A DNA stretch of 64,000 nt, from contig NZ_UPPP01000072.1 in the NCBI RefSeq assembly GCF_900476375.1, positions 124,001 through 188,000 on the forward strand, read 5' to 3'. Of this stretch, positions 19,480-28,024 are shown in pieces (positions within the stretch are counted from its first letter, which is position 1; every line of letters begins with the position of its first letter). The translations under genes were made by a program, and so were the position numbers. The DNA comes from Allolucifera butyrica. Its GTDB lineage: Bacteria; Bacillota; Negativicutes; Sporomusales; UPPP01. The notes beneath the pieces were generated by a model. It searched no databases, was not told where the DNA came from, and saw only the letters and a program-made list of their open reading frames with translations.

Positions 19480-21813
19480 ATGAAAATTAGTGATGGAAAC
19501 TGGCTGATTCAAGAAAATTTAAAGGTTATCAACCCACTTTATATTCACGACGTCCAGTATAAGAATCATGAATTGCTGGTCTATGCGGCTCCGCGTGATA
19601 TCCAGGCGCGGGCAGGCCAATTAGACACCCCCCTGATTACTTTCCGTTTTTTTTCGCCGCAAGCAGGAATCCTTGGCGTCCGCGTTGAGCATTTTAAAGG
19701 GACTTATCCGTCCTCTCCCGCTTTTTTCCTGACGACTCAGGCTCACCCTGCGGTTACCTGCACGGAAAAAAGCGACAAAGTCATTTTCCAAAGCGGTCAA
19801 TTATCGCTTGTAATTCCAAAGTCGGGCACTTGGCAAATGGATTTTTATCATGCCGGGAAGCGTATAACCGGAAGCCGGGCCAGTGCTGCGGGATACGCAC
19901 AAGATCTTTTCACCAAAAAGTCATATATGTTTGAACGCCTGGATCTTGGCGTAGGCGAAACGGTTTACGGGTTAGGGGAACATTTTACGGCCTTTGTAAA
20001 AAACGGTCAAACCATAGAAACCTGGAATCGGGATGGTGGCACCAGCACGGAGCAGGCTTATAAAAATATCCCCTTCTATCTTACGAACCGGGGGTACGGT
20101 GTTTTTGTGAATCATCCGGAATTGGTCTCCTTTGAAGTCGCATCGGAAAAAGTATCCAAAGTCCAGTTTAGTGTTGCGGGAGAGTCTCTGGAATATTATG
20201 TAGTTGACGGTCCTACCGCCAAGCAGGTACTTGACCGGTATACCCGTTTAACCGGACGCCCCTCACTGCCGCCGGCCTGGTCTTTTGGTTTGTGGCTCAC
20301 AACCTCATTTACAACCAATTACGATGAACAAACGATCACTGAGTTTATTGACGGTATGAGTGACCGTTCTCTCCCTTTGCATGTATTTCATTTTGATTGT
20401 TTTTGGATGAAGGCGTTTCATTGGTGCGATTTCCAATGGGATCCCGCCGTATTTCCCGACCCGGAGGGAATGATCCGGCGTTTAAAAGCCAAAAACTTAA
20501 AGATTTGTGTATGGATCAATCCATATATCAGCCAACAGTCGAGTCTCTTTGCCGAAGGAATGTCGCAAGGATATTTGCTGAAAAATACCAAGGGCGATGT
20601 TTGGCAATGGGATAAGTGGCAGCCCGGACAGGCAATTGTCGACTTTACGCATCCCGCCGCCTGTCAATGGTATGCCGGTCATTTAGAACGGCTGATTGAT
20701 ATGGGCGTCGATTGTTTTAAAACCGATTTTGGTGAACGGATCCCAACGGACGTTATGTACCATGATGGTTCGGATGCCCAAAAGATGCATAACTATTATA
20801 CCTATTTATACAATAAAACCGTATTTGACGTTTTAAAAGAAAAATTGGGGAGTCATAATGCGGTGCTCTTTGCACGTTCCGCAACGGTTGGGAGCCAATC
20901 CTTTCCTGTGCACTGGAGCGGCGACTGCTATGCCACTTATGAATCGATGGCGGAAAGTTTGCGGGGCGGCCTTTCTTTAGGGTTGTCCGGGTTCGGCTTT
21001 TGGAGCCATGATATCGGCGGGTTTGAAAATACGTCACCGGCCCATGTTTATAAGCGTTGGTGCGCCTTTGGTTTATTATCCAGCCACAGCCGCCTGCATG
21101 GCAGCAGCTCCTATCGAGTCCCCTGGTTATACGATGAAGAAGCCGTTGATGTCGTCCGTTTCTTCACCCAATGGAAATGCCGTCTCATGCCTTATTTATA
21201 TGGAATGGCAGTTGCGGCGGCGCAGCATGGCTTGCCGGTTATGCGGGCAATGATGCTTGAGTTTCCGGATGATCCCGGTTGTGAATATTTAGACAGGCAG
21301 TATATGCTGGGAGACTCGCTGTTAGTAGCGCCTGTTTTCAGTGAAGAGGGTAACGTTGCGGTCTATTTACCCTCCGGCCGGTGGACGCACTTATTTTCCA
21401 ACCAGGAAAAGACCGGCGCCGGCTGGTGTAATGAACAATATGATTTTCTGAGCCTGCCGCTCTATGTACGCGAAAACACGCTTCTGCCGCTTGGCTGCAA
21501 TAATCAGCGCCCGGATTATGACTATACGGAGGATCTTGAATTCCATTTATTTGCACTGCAGGACGGGAACCAAGCCGAAACAGCGGTTTATGATGTAACC
21601 GGCAATCTTACCTTAACAGTCCGTATATCCCGTAACGGAAATTGCTATCAAGCCGATTTTACCAATCTAAAAAAACCGTGTTCCCTCATCCTGCGCGGTA
21701 TAACCGGTCAATTGACCGGCGTGACGGGAAACCTCTCCGCCGGACAGGAAACATTCGGTTTGCGCATTACCATTCAGCCAGATTCTGAGCGCGTACTTTT
21801 CGCCATTGGATAA
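19480..21813 (+). CDS. yicI: GH31 alpha-xylosidase (YicI type)
   Basis: 777 residues, the length of E. coli YicI (772). The nucleophile Asp416 is in KTDFGERIP and the acid/base Asp482 in [10 protein letters not shown], both at the numbers of the E. coli enzyme. KTDFGERIP marks alpha-xylosidases within GH31. It removes alpha-linked xylose from isoprimeverose-type oligosaccharides of xyloglucan. There is no signal peptide, so it works in the cytoplasm and needs an importer, but the downstream GPH transporter is only a remnant. The start ATG has a weak GGGG site 13 bp upstream. Confidence 0.94.
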   Translation: MKISDGNWLIQENLKVINPLYIHDVQYKNHELLVYAAPRDIQARAGQLDTPLITFRFFSPQAGILGVRVEHFKGTYPSSPAFFLTTQAHPAVTCTEKSDKVIFQSGQLSLVIPKSGTWQMDFYHAGKRITGSRASAAGYAQDLFTKKSYMFERLDLGVGETVYGLGEHFTAFVKNGQTIETWNRDGGTSTEQAYKNIPFYLTNRGYGVFVNHPELVSFEVASEKVSKVQFSVAGESLEYYVVDGPTAKQVLDRYTRLTGRPSLPPAWSFGLWLTTSFTTNYDEQTITEFIDGMSDRSLPLHVFHFDCFWMKAFHWCDFQWDPAVFPDPEGMIRRLKAKNLKICVWINPYISQQSSLFAEGMSQGYLLKNTKGDVWQWDKWQPGQAIVDFTHPAACQWYAGHLERLIDMGVDCFKTDFGERIPTDVMYHDGSDAQKMHNYYTYLYNKTVFDVLKEKLGSHNAVLFARSATVGSQSFPVHWSGDCYATYESMAESLRGGLSLGLSGFGFWSHDIGGFENTSPAHVYKRWCAFGLLSSHSRLHGSSSYRVPWLYDEEAVDVVRFFTQWKCRLMPYLYGMAVAAAQHGLPVMRAMMLEFPDDPGCEYLDRQYMLGDSLLVAPVFSEEGNVAVYLPSGRWTHLFSNQEKTGAGWCNEQYDFLSLPLYVRENTLLPLGCNNQRPDYDYTEDLEFHLFALQDGNQAETAVYDVTGNLTLTVRISRNGNCYQADFTNLKKPCSLILRGITGQLTGVTGNLSAGQETFGLRITIQPDSERVLFAIG

Positions 21814-21886
21814 GGATTGATCCCACATTTCGCACCTGAACTTATGGCGACAATATTTGAACCTGAAAAGAGGTAGCAAAAATGAT

Positions 21887-22081
21887 ATTATCGAAGACGG
21901 AAAAATCGGTTGGGTGCTGGCCGGAGTAAACTATCAAACCGGAGCCGCCATCCAAAATTCCGCCGCCTTGCACGGAATTATTGCCCTCTTCACGATTGTT
22001 CCGGCTATTACTTATGCTCTCAGCGCCGTTGTCAGCCGCAAATATACTATATTTTCTGGAACAAATATTATCGGAACTTAA
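21887..22081 (+). pseudogene. C-terminal remnant of a GPH-family (YicJ-like) sugar transporter
   Basis: An open stretch ending at TAA 22081 encodes GKIGWVLAGVNYQTG, then IQNSAALHGIIALFTIVPAI. This matches the last two membrane segments of glycoside-pentoside-hexuronide symporters (pattern GWLL..AGY..., QNA..., ...GI..L.T..PA). About 400 N-terminal residues are missing. In enterobacteria the alpha-xylosidase yicI is paired with yicJ, a GPH symporter, which supports the reading. The remnant starts 70 bp past the alpha-xylosidase stop, so a large deletion has removed most of the transporter. Confidence 0.75.
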
Positions 22082-22127
22082 ACTTAACGCCTAACTGTCA
22101 AAAATAGAGCAAACTATAGTAACAAAG

Positions 22128-22165
22128 AGAGTGTTAAGGCATTCCAATGCTTTAACACTCTTTTT
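22128..22165 (+). terminator. Terminator after the alpha-xylosidase region
   Basis: AGAGTGTTAAGGCATT pairs with AATGCTTTAACACTCT, followed by TTTTT. It is a classic intrinsic terminator on the plus strand. Confidence 0.9.
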
Positions 22166-22429
22166 GTTCTCTAATTTAATCTATTTTAATGATTGCAATA
22201 GACGCTATATTGCGCCAATCATATTAATTTACTGGAAATAAAGCGGATGCAGTGATAAAATATCACTATAAATTGCAAAACACGTCGTAAAATGTAAAAA
22301 GTTAGGATGCCAATAACAATTCACCTGAATTCACTTAACGGGAAATTTATTTTTATACAGCCCTATTTTAAAAGTCCGAATCGTATTAGAATTTGCACGG
22401 TTGTATAAAACAATATTAAGGAGATGGGC
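22166..22429. other. Gene-free region before the alpha-oxoamine synthase
   Basis: 264 bp of AT-rich DNA. It contains a short inverted repeat, AGTGATA AAA TATCACT at 22251-22267, that could be an operator. Nothing else is recognisable. Confidence 0.4.
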
Positions 22430-23641
22430 ATGGAATTTATCAGAAATGTGCTGAATTATGTTGAAGCGAATGACCTTTACCCCGATATAAGAACGGTTGA
22501 AGATGTTCCGTACCCCAGCTTAATTATCGGGGGAAAGGAATATTTATGTTTTTGTTCAAATAACTATTTGGGACTTTCAATTCATCCACAAGTTAAGGAA
22601 GCGGCAATTGCCGCCATCAAAAGATATGGAATTGGAACCTGTGAATCACGGTTGGTTGCGGGCAATTTGTCGGTGCTGGAAGAATTAGAACGGGAATTAG
22701 CCAAATTCAAAAATCAGCCTTCTGCCGTAACTTTTATTACGGGTTTTATGACGAATTTAGGTGTTATACCGGCAATTATGGATAGCCCCGATCCTTATGG
22801 AATTTATAATCTTCCCGTGTCAATCAAGGACGAAGATAATTTGATAATCAATGACTTTCTCAATCATCAAAGTATCCGGGAAGGTAGTATGGTTAGCCGG
22901 TCAAATATAAAGAGCTATATTCATAAAGATATGAATCATTTGGAAAAAATACTAAAACGATATAAAGATAAGCGCAAACTGATCATAACGGATGGAGTTT
23001 TCAGCATGGATGGGGATATTGCACCGCTGCCGGATATTGTAAAGTTAGCGCGTACTTATAATGCGATGGTAATGGTCGATGATGCACATGGAACAGGAGT
23101 TTTGGGGAAGAACGGTAAAGGGACGGCCGAATATTTTGGATTAGAAGGGCAAATCGACATTGAAATGGGAACACTAAGTAAAGCGGTTGGCGCGATCGGC
23201 GGCTTTGTTGCCGGTTCGGAAAGTTTGATCAAATATTTAAAATTACGGGCCTCATCTTATATTTATACGTCTGCCATTCCGCCGGAACAAGCGTGTGGTA
23301 TCATAGCCGCGCTGAAAATTATGCAGGAAAGTTCTGCTTTGCGAGAAGCGCTATGGAAGAATGTACGCAGGTTAAAAGAAGGATTAAGCAGTATGGGTTT
23401 TAATATAATCCATTCCGAAACCCAAATAATACCGATCATAATCGGCTCTGAACAGAAGTGCGTAGATGCCTCAAGGTATCTTTTTGAAAATGGCATCCTT
23501 ACTCCTGCTATTAAATATCCGGTTGTAAAGAAAAACGAAAGCAGAATTCGACTAACAGCAATAGCCACCCACACGGACGCTCAGATTGACCGGGCATTGG
23601 AAGTATTTTTTCAAATGGGTAAAAAGTTTGGGATTATTTAA
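22430..23641 (+). CDS. PLP-dependent alpha-oxoamine synthase family protein
   Basis: 403 residues from the ATG at 22430, which lies 6 bp after AAGGAG. The ATG at 22424 abuts that site. The fold is the KBL/BioF family of acyl-CoA:amino acid C-acyltransferases: CFCSNNYLGLSIHP near the N-terminus, the PLP Asp/His in VDDAHGTGVLG and the Schiff-base Lys in GTLSKAVGAIGGF. After the GFMTNLGVIPAI segment there is an insertion of about 18 residues (SPDPYGIYNLPVSIKDE) that KBL and BioF lack. No biotin or threonine genes are nearby, so the acyl and amino substrates are unknown. Confidence 0.88.
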   Translation: MEFIRNVLNYVEANDLYPDIRTVEDVPYPSLIIGGKEYLCFCSNNYLGLSIHPQVKEAAIAAIKRYGIGTCESRLVAGNLSVLEELERELAKFKNQPSAVTFITGFMTNLGVIPAIMDSPDPYGIYNLPVSIKDEDNLIINDFLNHQSIREGSMVSRSNIKSYIHKDMNHLEKILKRYKDKRKLIITDGVFSMDGDIAPLPDIVKLARTYNAMVMVDDAHGTGVLGKNGKGTAEYFGLEGQIDIEMGTLSKAVGAIGGFVAGSESLIKYLKLRASSYIYTSAIPPEQACGIIAALKIMQESSALREALWKNVRRLKEGLSSMGFNIIHSETQIIPIIIGSEQKCVDASRYLFENGILTPAIKYPVVKKNESRIRLTAIATHTDAQIDRALEVFFQMGKKFGII

Positions 23642-23657
23642 AGGTCTATATAATTCA

Positions 23658-23700
23658 AAAAGCAAGCTCACCCACAATCAGGGGTAGCTTGCTTTTTTGA
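23658..23700. terminator. Terminator between oxoamine synthase and helicase genes
   Basis: AAAAAGCAAGCT and AGCTTGCTTTTTT form a stem with A- and T-runs, so it should terminate both convergent genes. Confidence 0.85.
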
Positions 23701-23704
23701 TTGG

Positions 23705-25135
23705 TTATTCACTTTTTAGTAAAGATATATTTGCTATTTTTATGATCTGTTCCCAGGTTTGCTTATTGGAACTGGATTCGCTGGTTAGGATAAGCTCTTT
23801 TTCCGCACGGGTAACAGCGGTATAGAGCCAGCGGGGATTGTGTCTGAAAGCGTCCTGGTGTACAAAAACTTTTTCCCATTGGCTGCCCTGACTTTTATGA
23901 GCGGTAATGACGTAGCCATAAGTGGCTATAGATACACTTTTGGAGAGTTCCTGTTTGCGGGTGGCAAGATTTTTGTCGTACCAGTCGGTAGGAAAGTACT
24001 TATCTACTTCCAGGAATTGGCCATGATAAACAGATGATTTTTCGATAGAAGGAAGGAGAATGATTTTGTGGTTATCATTGATAATCAGATAGGCTACAAT
24101 GGGAATGGATTGTCCTTGCACGTTTTCTTTAACTGGCAAGATCTTAGAAGCGATGACAGCAATTTTATTCAAGGTAAGTCTATCGCCATTCACAAAGTAT
24201 AAACTGTTGCCAATGAAAAGAATTTTATCACCGTTTTGTGGCTCGTCCGTTATATTTTCGCCAAATTTCACCCGACGGGCTCTTTGATTGAGTGCCAATC
24301 TTGCGTTGTTGGTGCCAACGATGAAAATACTGTCTTCCTGGTTAATCACTGATTGTAAAAAAGATTGGACAGCGTCCTGTTTCCCCGATATGGTTACTTC
24401 CCCTCGAGAATCGTAGGGAATTGTTATTTGGTTAAGCTTTCTAAGACAGGTCGCGTAGAGAAGAATTTCACTGCCGGCTCCCTGGCGTTTTACTTCGGTA
24501 AGCTCAAAATTTTTGTTCTTTAATATTCCCGGATCGTCGCCGATCGGTTCGAGCTGGAAGTTGTCGCCGAAAAAAATGACTTTTGCGCCGGCTAACCGGC
24601 TCTCCCGGATGAGGTCGGTATAAACCGTTTGGTTGAGCATCGAAGACTCATCGACAAGGACGACATGGTGTGCTTCAAAATTGACACGAGGTATCCATTG
24701 ACCGGTATCAGGGTCGGGTGAACCGTAGAGAATGGAGTGTAAGGTTCCAAAAACCACATTGATATCGTCAAACTTGTCTTTCAGAACCTTAACGGCCTGA
24801 TTGGTGGGAGCTGTAATGATGCAGTTTTTTTGAATCGCTAACGCATACCTGACAACATTTTCTGCAATCGTCGTTTTACCTGTACCGGCATAACCGGAAA
24901 GAATATAGGCAGATTCTTTACTGCCGGATAAAAAGCCGGCAATCTTTTGGAGGGCTATTTTCTGTTGCTCTGTATATACTATAGAGTTTTTACCGAAAGT
25001 AAGAATGTCAGGTGCTTGTGGCAGTTTTTGCGGTGTAATCTCCTCTTGGTTCTTTTCTTGTATTTCAATTTTATTCTCTGTGCTATTTTTTTGAATGGCA
25101 TTGGAATCTGTCAAAGGAAGCTCAAGTTGTTGCAT
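23705..25135 (-). CDS. RecD-like AAA helicase
   Basis: 476 residues from ATG 25135, which has AGGAAAGG upstream. A longer TTG frame to 25219 overlaps the amidohydrolase end by 3 bp. Walker A is SGYAGTGKTTIAENV, Walker B is VVLVDESSML, and the C-terminal UvrD-type motif is TAHKSQGSQWEKVFVH followed by YTAVTRAEKELIL. This is superfamily 1B, like RecD/Dda and the C-terminal half of RecD2, but without the RecD2 N-terminal helix-hairpin-helix region. The first 70 residues are polar and low complexity. It probably unwinds DNA 5' to 3'. The setting gives no further clue. Confidence 0.88.
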   Translation of the reverse strand: MQQLELPLTDSNAIQKNSTENKIEIQEKNQEEITPQKLPQAPDILTFGKNSIVYTEQQKIALQKIAGFLSGSKESAYILSGYAGTGKTTIAENVVRYALAIQKNCIITAPTNQAVKVLKDKFDDINVVFGTLHSILYGSPDPDTGQWIPRVNFEAHHVVLVDESSMLNQTVYTDLIRESRLAGAKVIFFGDNFQLEPIGDDPGILKNKNFELTEVKRQGAGSEILLYATCLRKLNQITIPYDSRGEVTISGKQDAVQSFLQSVINQEDSIFIVGTNNARLALNQRARRVKFGENITDEPQNGDKILFIGNSLYFVNGDRLTLNKIAVIASKILPVKENVQGQSIPIVAYLIINDNHKIILLPSIEKSSVYHGQFLEVDKYFPTDWYDKNLATRKQELSKSVSIATYGYVITAHKSQGSQWEKVFVHQDAFRHNPRWLYTAVTRAEKELILTSESSSNKQTWEQIIKIANISLLKSE

Positions 25136-25215
25136 AGTAGTGCGACCTTTCCTTATTAAACTGGGAACTGGATCCTCAATAATGCGAATAACCCCGCCAC
25201 GCCTTCGGATACCGG

Positions 25216-26028
25216 TCAAAGACCAAGGTCATAAATCCGGTTAGCGTTGTCAAAAAACACCTTGTCATGATGCCTTTCCGGGATAATATGCGCAACAAAC
25301 TCAATATAATTGGCGATATTAGCCAGCGGCCAATCGGTCCCATAGAGCAGGCGGTCATAGTCGTCCAGGTATTCCAGCCAGGTTTTGAAAAAGTTAATAT
25401 AACCGTGCTTTCTGGCAAAAAAATCCGGCATGCTGTCAATCCGGCCCTCCAAAATTCCCGAAAGGTCGGCAGCTACATTTTTATTTTTTCCAATGACCGC
25501 AATCGCGTCGACAAGCCAGGGATTGCCGATATGACACATAACAAACTGAACCTGCGGGTAGCGTACCGCTGCTTCATCCAAGACCATAGGATGACTGTAT
25601 TTCAACAGGGCATTGCTGGTGGCCGTCAATCCGGTATGAACGGCCACCGGCTTTTTATACTGCATAGCCAGCTGATAAAACGGGTCAACCGACGGATCGT
25701 AAATATAGAAGTGATTGTAACCCGGATACAGCTTAATGCCCACACAATTCTTTCTTTGTAAATGTTTTTCTACCCAATAAGCTTGCTGTACCGCTTCTTC
25801 CGCTTTAAAGCAGGTACTGTCCAGTCCAACACAATAGCTAAGATAGTCCGGGTACTGATGTTCGCTCAACTGCAGACCCCGGTTCCCCATGACTACCCCC
25901 TGAACAATATTATGCGCCGCATACCGGCTTTTCAGATGCTCGCTGGTATTTTTATGGCCCGCCAATTCTGCAATCTGGTCAAAGTAAGGCTCCCGGCAGA
26001 AGTGGATGTGGGCATCAATAATTTTCAT
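25216..26028 (-). CDS. Amidohydrolase-2 family TIM-barrel hydrolase
   Basis: 270 residues. The metal-binding motifs are IDAHIHF at the N-terminus, VAVHTGL, CHIGNPW and YGTDWPL, as in the amidohydrolase-related (PF04909) family of decarboxylases and lactonases. The substrate cannot be assigned. The downstream helicase follows closely on the same strand, but a shared function is unlikely. Confidence 0.85.
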   Translation of the reverse strand: MKIIDAHIHFCREPYFDQIAELAGHKNTSEHLKSRYAAHNIVQGVVMGNRGLQLSEHQYPDYLSYCVGLDSTCFKAEEAVQQAYWVEKHLQRKNCVGIKLYPGYNHFYIYDPSVDPFYQLAMQYKKPVAVHTGLTATSNALLKYSHPMVLDEAAVRYPQVQFVMCHIGNPWLVDAIAVIGKNKNVAADLSGILEGRIDSMPDFFARKHGYINFFKTWLEYLDDYDRLLYGTDWPLANIANYIEFVAHIIPERHHDKVFFDNANRIYDLGL

Positions 26029-26332
26029 TCGGCATTAGTCCTTCCTGGCATGATTTCTTATGCTTGGATTCCTATCCAATATTATATGCTGACTTTTTTT
26101 AGAGATAACGCAGAATCTTGTATGCGTCGGCTCCAAAATTCCGTAATGTTACATTTTATTTGCTAATTTTTATTCGAATCCTGCTAATAAAAGAAAAAAT
26201 GGCAACGGATGGATTTGTCACAGTTTGGCAATATTTTAATGCTAAAATTTTACTAAGTTTGAAATAAAGGAGGTGTACATACTTTCTAAATCTGGAGAAA
26301 CTATTATTTTATTTTAAAGGGGGGCTTTACTC
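26029..26332. other. Gene-free region before the secreted small protein
   Basis: 304 bp holding the promoters of two divergent genes. AAAGGAGGTG at 26266-26275 is a near-perfect Shine-Dalgarno sequence with no usable start codon after it. The gene's own site is the GGGGGG at 26320-26325. Confidence 0.4.
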
Positions 26333-26878
26333 ATGAACAACAAAAGGGTTCTATCTTTCTTAGTTATTTCTTCTCTGCTAACAATCTACGCTTTTCCTGC
26401 ATTTGCGGATACCTCGGATACTTCTACATCGACAACTTCTCAAACGGTAACTGTCACCACTGCTTCACAACCGGCAACAACTACTTCTTCAATAACGCTT
26501 ACGGCTGAAGACCAACAACTAGCTGATGCATTAAGCACAACCTATGGAGTTACTGTGACGGCTCAAACTATCGCTAATATCCACGTTACAGGAGTCGGTT
26601 ATGGTGAAATCTCTAAAGCCTACGGCTTTGCTTCTCTTTCGGGTAAAACTGTAAGTGACATACTTGGGATGAGGCAATCTATGGGCTGGGGTAAAATTGC
26701 GAATAGTCTTGGTGTAAACGTTTCGGATGTAACTCGAAACGATGAAGCAGTTCAACATGCCGTCAACAATTCCGAAAGCATTGCAAGCAGCAGCAAAGCC
26801 AGTCAAAAAAATAGTGACAGCCATGGAAATAGCGGCAGCCACGGAAACAGTGGCAGTCACGGTGGCGGACATCACTAA
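26333..26878 (+). CDS. Secreted small protein with SHGNSG repeats, function unknown
   Basis: 181 residues. Residues 1-25 form a signal peptide ending AFPAFA. Residues 26-52 are Ser/Thr-rich. Residues 55-140 form a compact helical part (LTAEDQQLADALSTTYGVTV, ISKAYGFASLSGKTV) that looks like two or three short repeats. The tail is three SHGNSG-type repeats ending SHGGGHH, a possible metal-binding His cluster. I do not recognise a named family. It stands alone with a good ribosome binding site and its own terminator. Confidence 0.8.
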   Translation: MNNKRVLSFLVISSLLTIYAFPAFADTSDTSTSTTSQTVTVTTASQPATTTSSITLTAEDQQLADALSTTYGVTVTAQTIANIHVTGVGYGEISKAYGFASLSGKTVSDILGMRQSMGWGKIANSLGVNVSDVTRNDEAVQHAVNNSESIASSSKASQKNSDSHGNSGSHGNSGSHGGGHH

Positions 26879-26910
26879 TATTACATAGAGCGTCTCTAAA
26901 ATGAACGCAT

Positions 26911-26942
26911 AAAAATAAGCCTATTTAATAGGCTTATTTTTA
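26911..26942. terminator. Bidirectional terminator after the secreted protein gene
   Basis: AAAAATAAGCCTATT and AATAGGCTTATTTTT form a nearly uninterrupted palindrome with A/T-runs at both ends. Confidence 0.8.
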
Positions 26943-27053
26943 TAATAAGTACTGGTTATGTTTCCGTAGATATTGTCTAGAAAAGCAGTTCCCCTGATCC
27001 TGATTATAAATCAAACTTTAAAGAATAAACACGATTGCATTCGTATAGGCAAT

Positions 27054-27085
27054 AAAAATGCTCCGCAAATGGGAGCTATTTTTGA
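27054..27085 (-). terminator. Terminator of the Fic gene
   Basis: On the minus strand, GCTCC and GGAGC within AAAAAT/ATTTTT arms form a stem followed by TTTTTA. It lies 23 bp past the Fic stop codon. Confidence 0.7.
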
Positions 27086-27107
27086 TATGAATTTACCTGA
27101 ATTATTT

Positions 27108-27878
27108 TTATGCCTGGTTTTGCGGTGTTAAGTGCAAGTTTCTTATTAATTCTCTTTGGGCTTCATCAACTCGTTCGTAGATAAATCGCGTAAAATCCTG
27201 GTCATTCGTCCATGCATTCTCAAGGACCTGGATGTATTCATGCCTTACGGCGGAGGGTATGATTACGATCGGATAACCATCCTGGCGTAAGGTTAGATTC
27301 ATAAGCAGCCTTGCAGTCCGGCCATTCCCATCTTTAAAAGGATGTATCTGAACAAGTTCTTTATGGACTTGAATTGCAAAATCTACCGGGTGCAGGACTA
27401 AACGCCTTTTTTCCAGTGAAATGGCCCATTCTTTCATTTTACCTGGTACTTCATCCGCTGTCGGAATTTTATCATTGTGTTCGGTTCCGGAAATATAGAT
27501 CGACTGCATACGATATTTACCTGCTATTTCAGGATTTTCGGGTTCTACGCAGTATTTGTGCAGTGTCTTGATATCACTTTCCGTTATCGTTTTATTATTT
27601 TGGGCCAAATTCCACATGAAGTCAAAAGCTCGCCCATGACCGATTGCCTCAAGGTGGTCCTTTAGGGGTTTACCTCCGATCGTTATTCCATCTTCCAAAA
27701 CAACCTTCGTTTCCGAAAGGGTTAATGTATTTCCTTCCAGTGCATTGGACGAATGGGTTAATCCCACCCGGTAATATTCTTTGAGATTTAGTATATTCTC
27801 ATTGGTAAACGGCCGATTGCTATTTATTAGCTGTTGCTGTTTATCGATTTTTAATAGTAAATTTCTATCGGATTGCAA
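27108..27878 (-). CDS. Fic-family AMP-transferase, self-inhibited class
   Basis: 256 residues. The Fic catalytic motif HPFKDGNGRTAR is complete (near residue 176). An inhibitory [S/T]xxxE[G/N] motif, SNALEG, lies near residue 45, upstream of the Fic core, as in class II Fic proteins that hold themselves inactive. No antitoxin gene is adjacent, consistent with built-in inhibition. Such enzymes usually attach AMP to a target protein, which is unknown here. The start is a TTG 7 bp after AGGAGGG. Confidence 0.92.
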   Translation of the reverse strand: MQSDRNLLLKIDKQQQLINSNRPFTNENILNLKEYYRVGLTHSSNALEGNTLTLSETKVVLEDGITIGGKPLKDHLEAIGHGRAFDFMWNLAQNNKTITESDIKTLHKYCVEPENPEIAGKYRMQSIYISGTEHNDKIPTADEVPGKMKEWAISLEKRRLVLHPVDFAIQVHKELVQIHPFKDGNGRTARLLMNLTLRQDGYPIVIIPSAVRHEYIQVLENAWTNDQDFTRFIYERVDEAQRELIRNLHLTPQNQA

Positions 27879-28024
27879 TGCTGTCCCTCCTAATCAATAC
27901 CTATACGGCTGACGGCTCTAGGCCGATATAAGCTTATTCTTCCATAAAGTAGTCAGTCAATTCGCTCTTTCAATGTACCTATTTATCTTTAAATGCCAAG
28001 AATCCTGCAAGTTAACGCGCTTCG

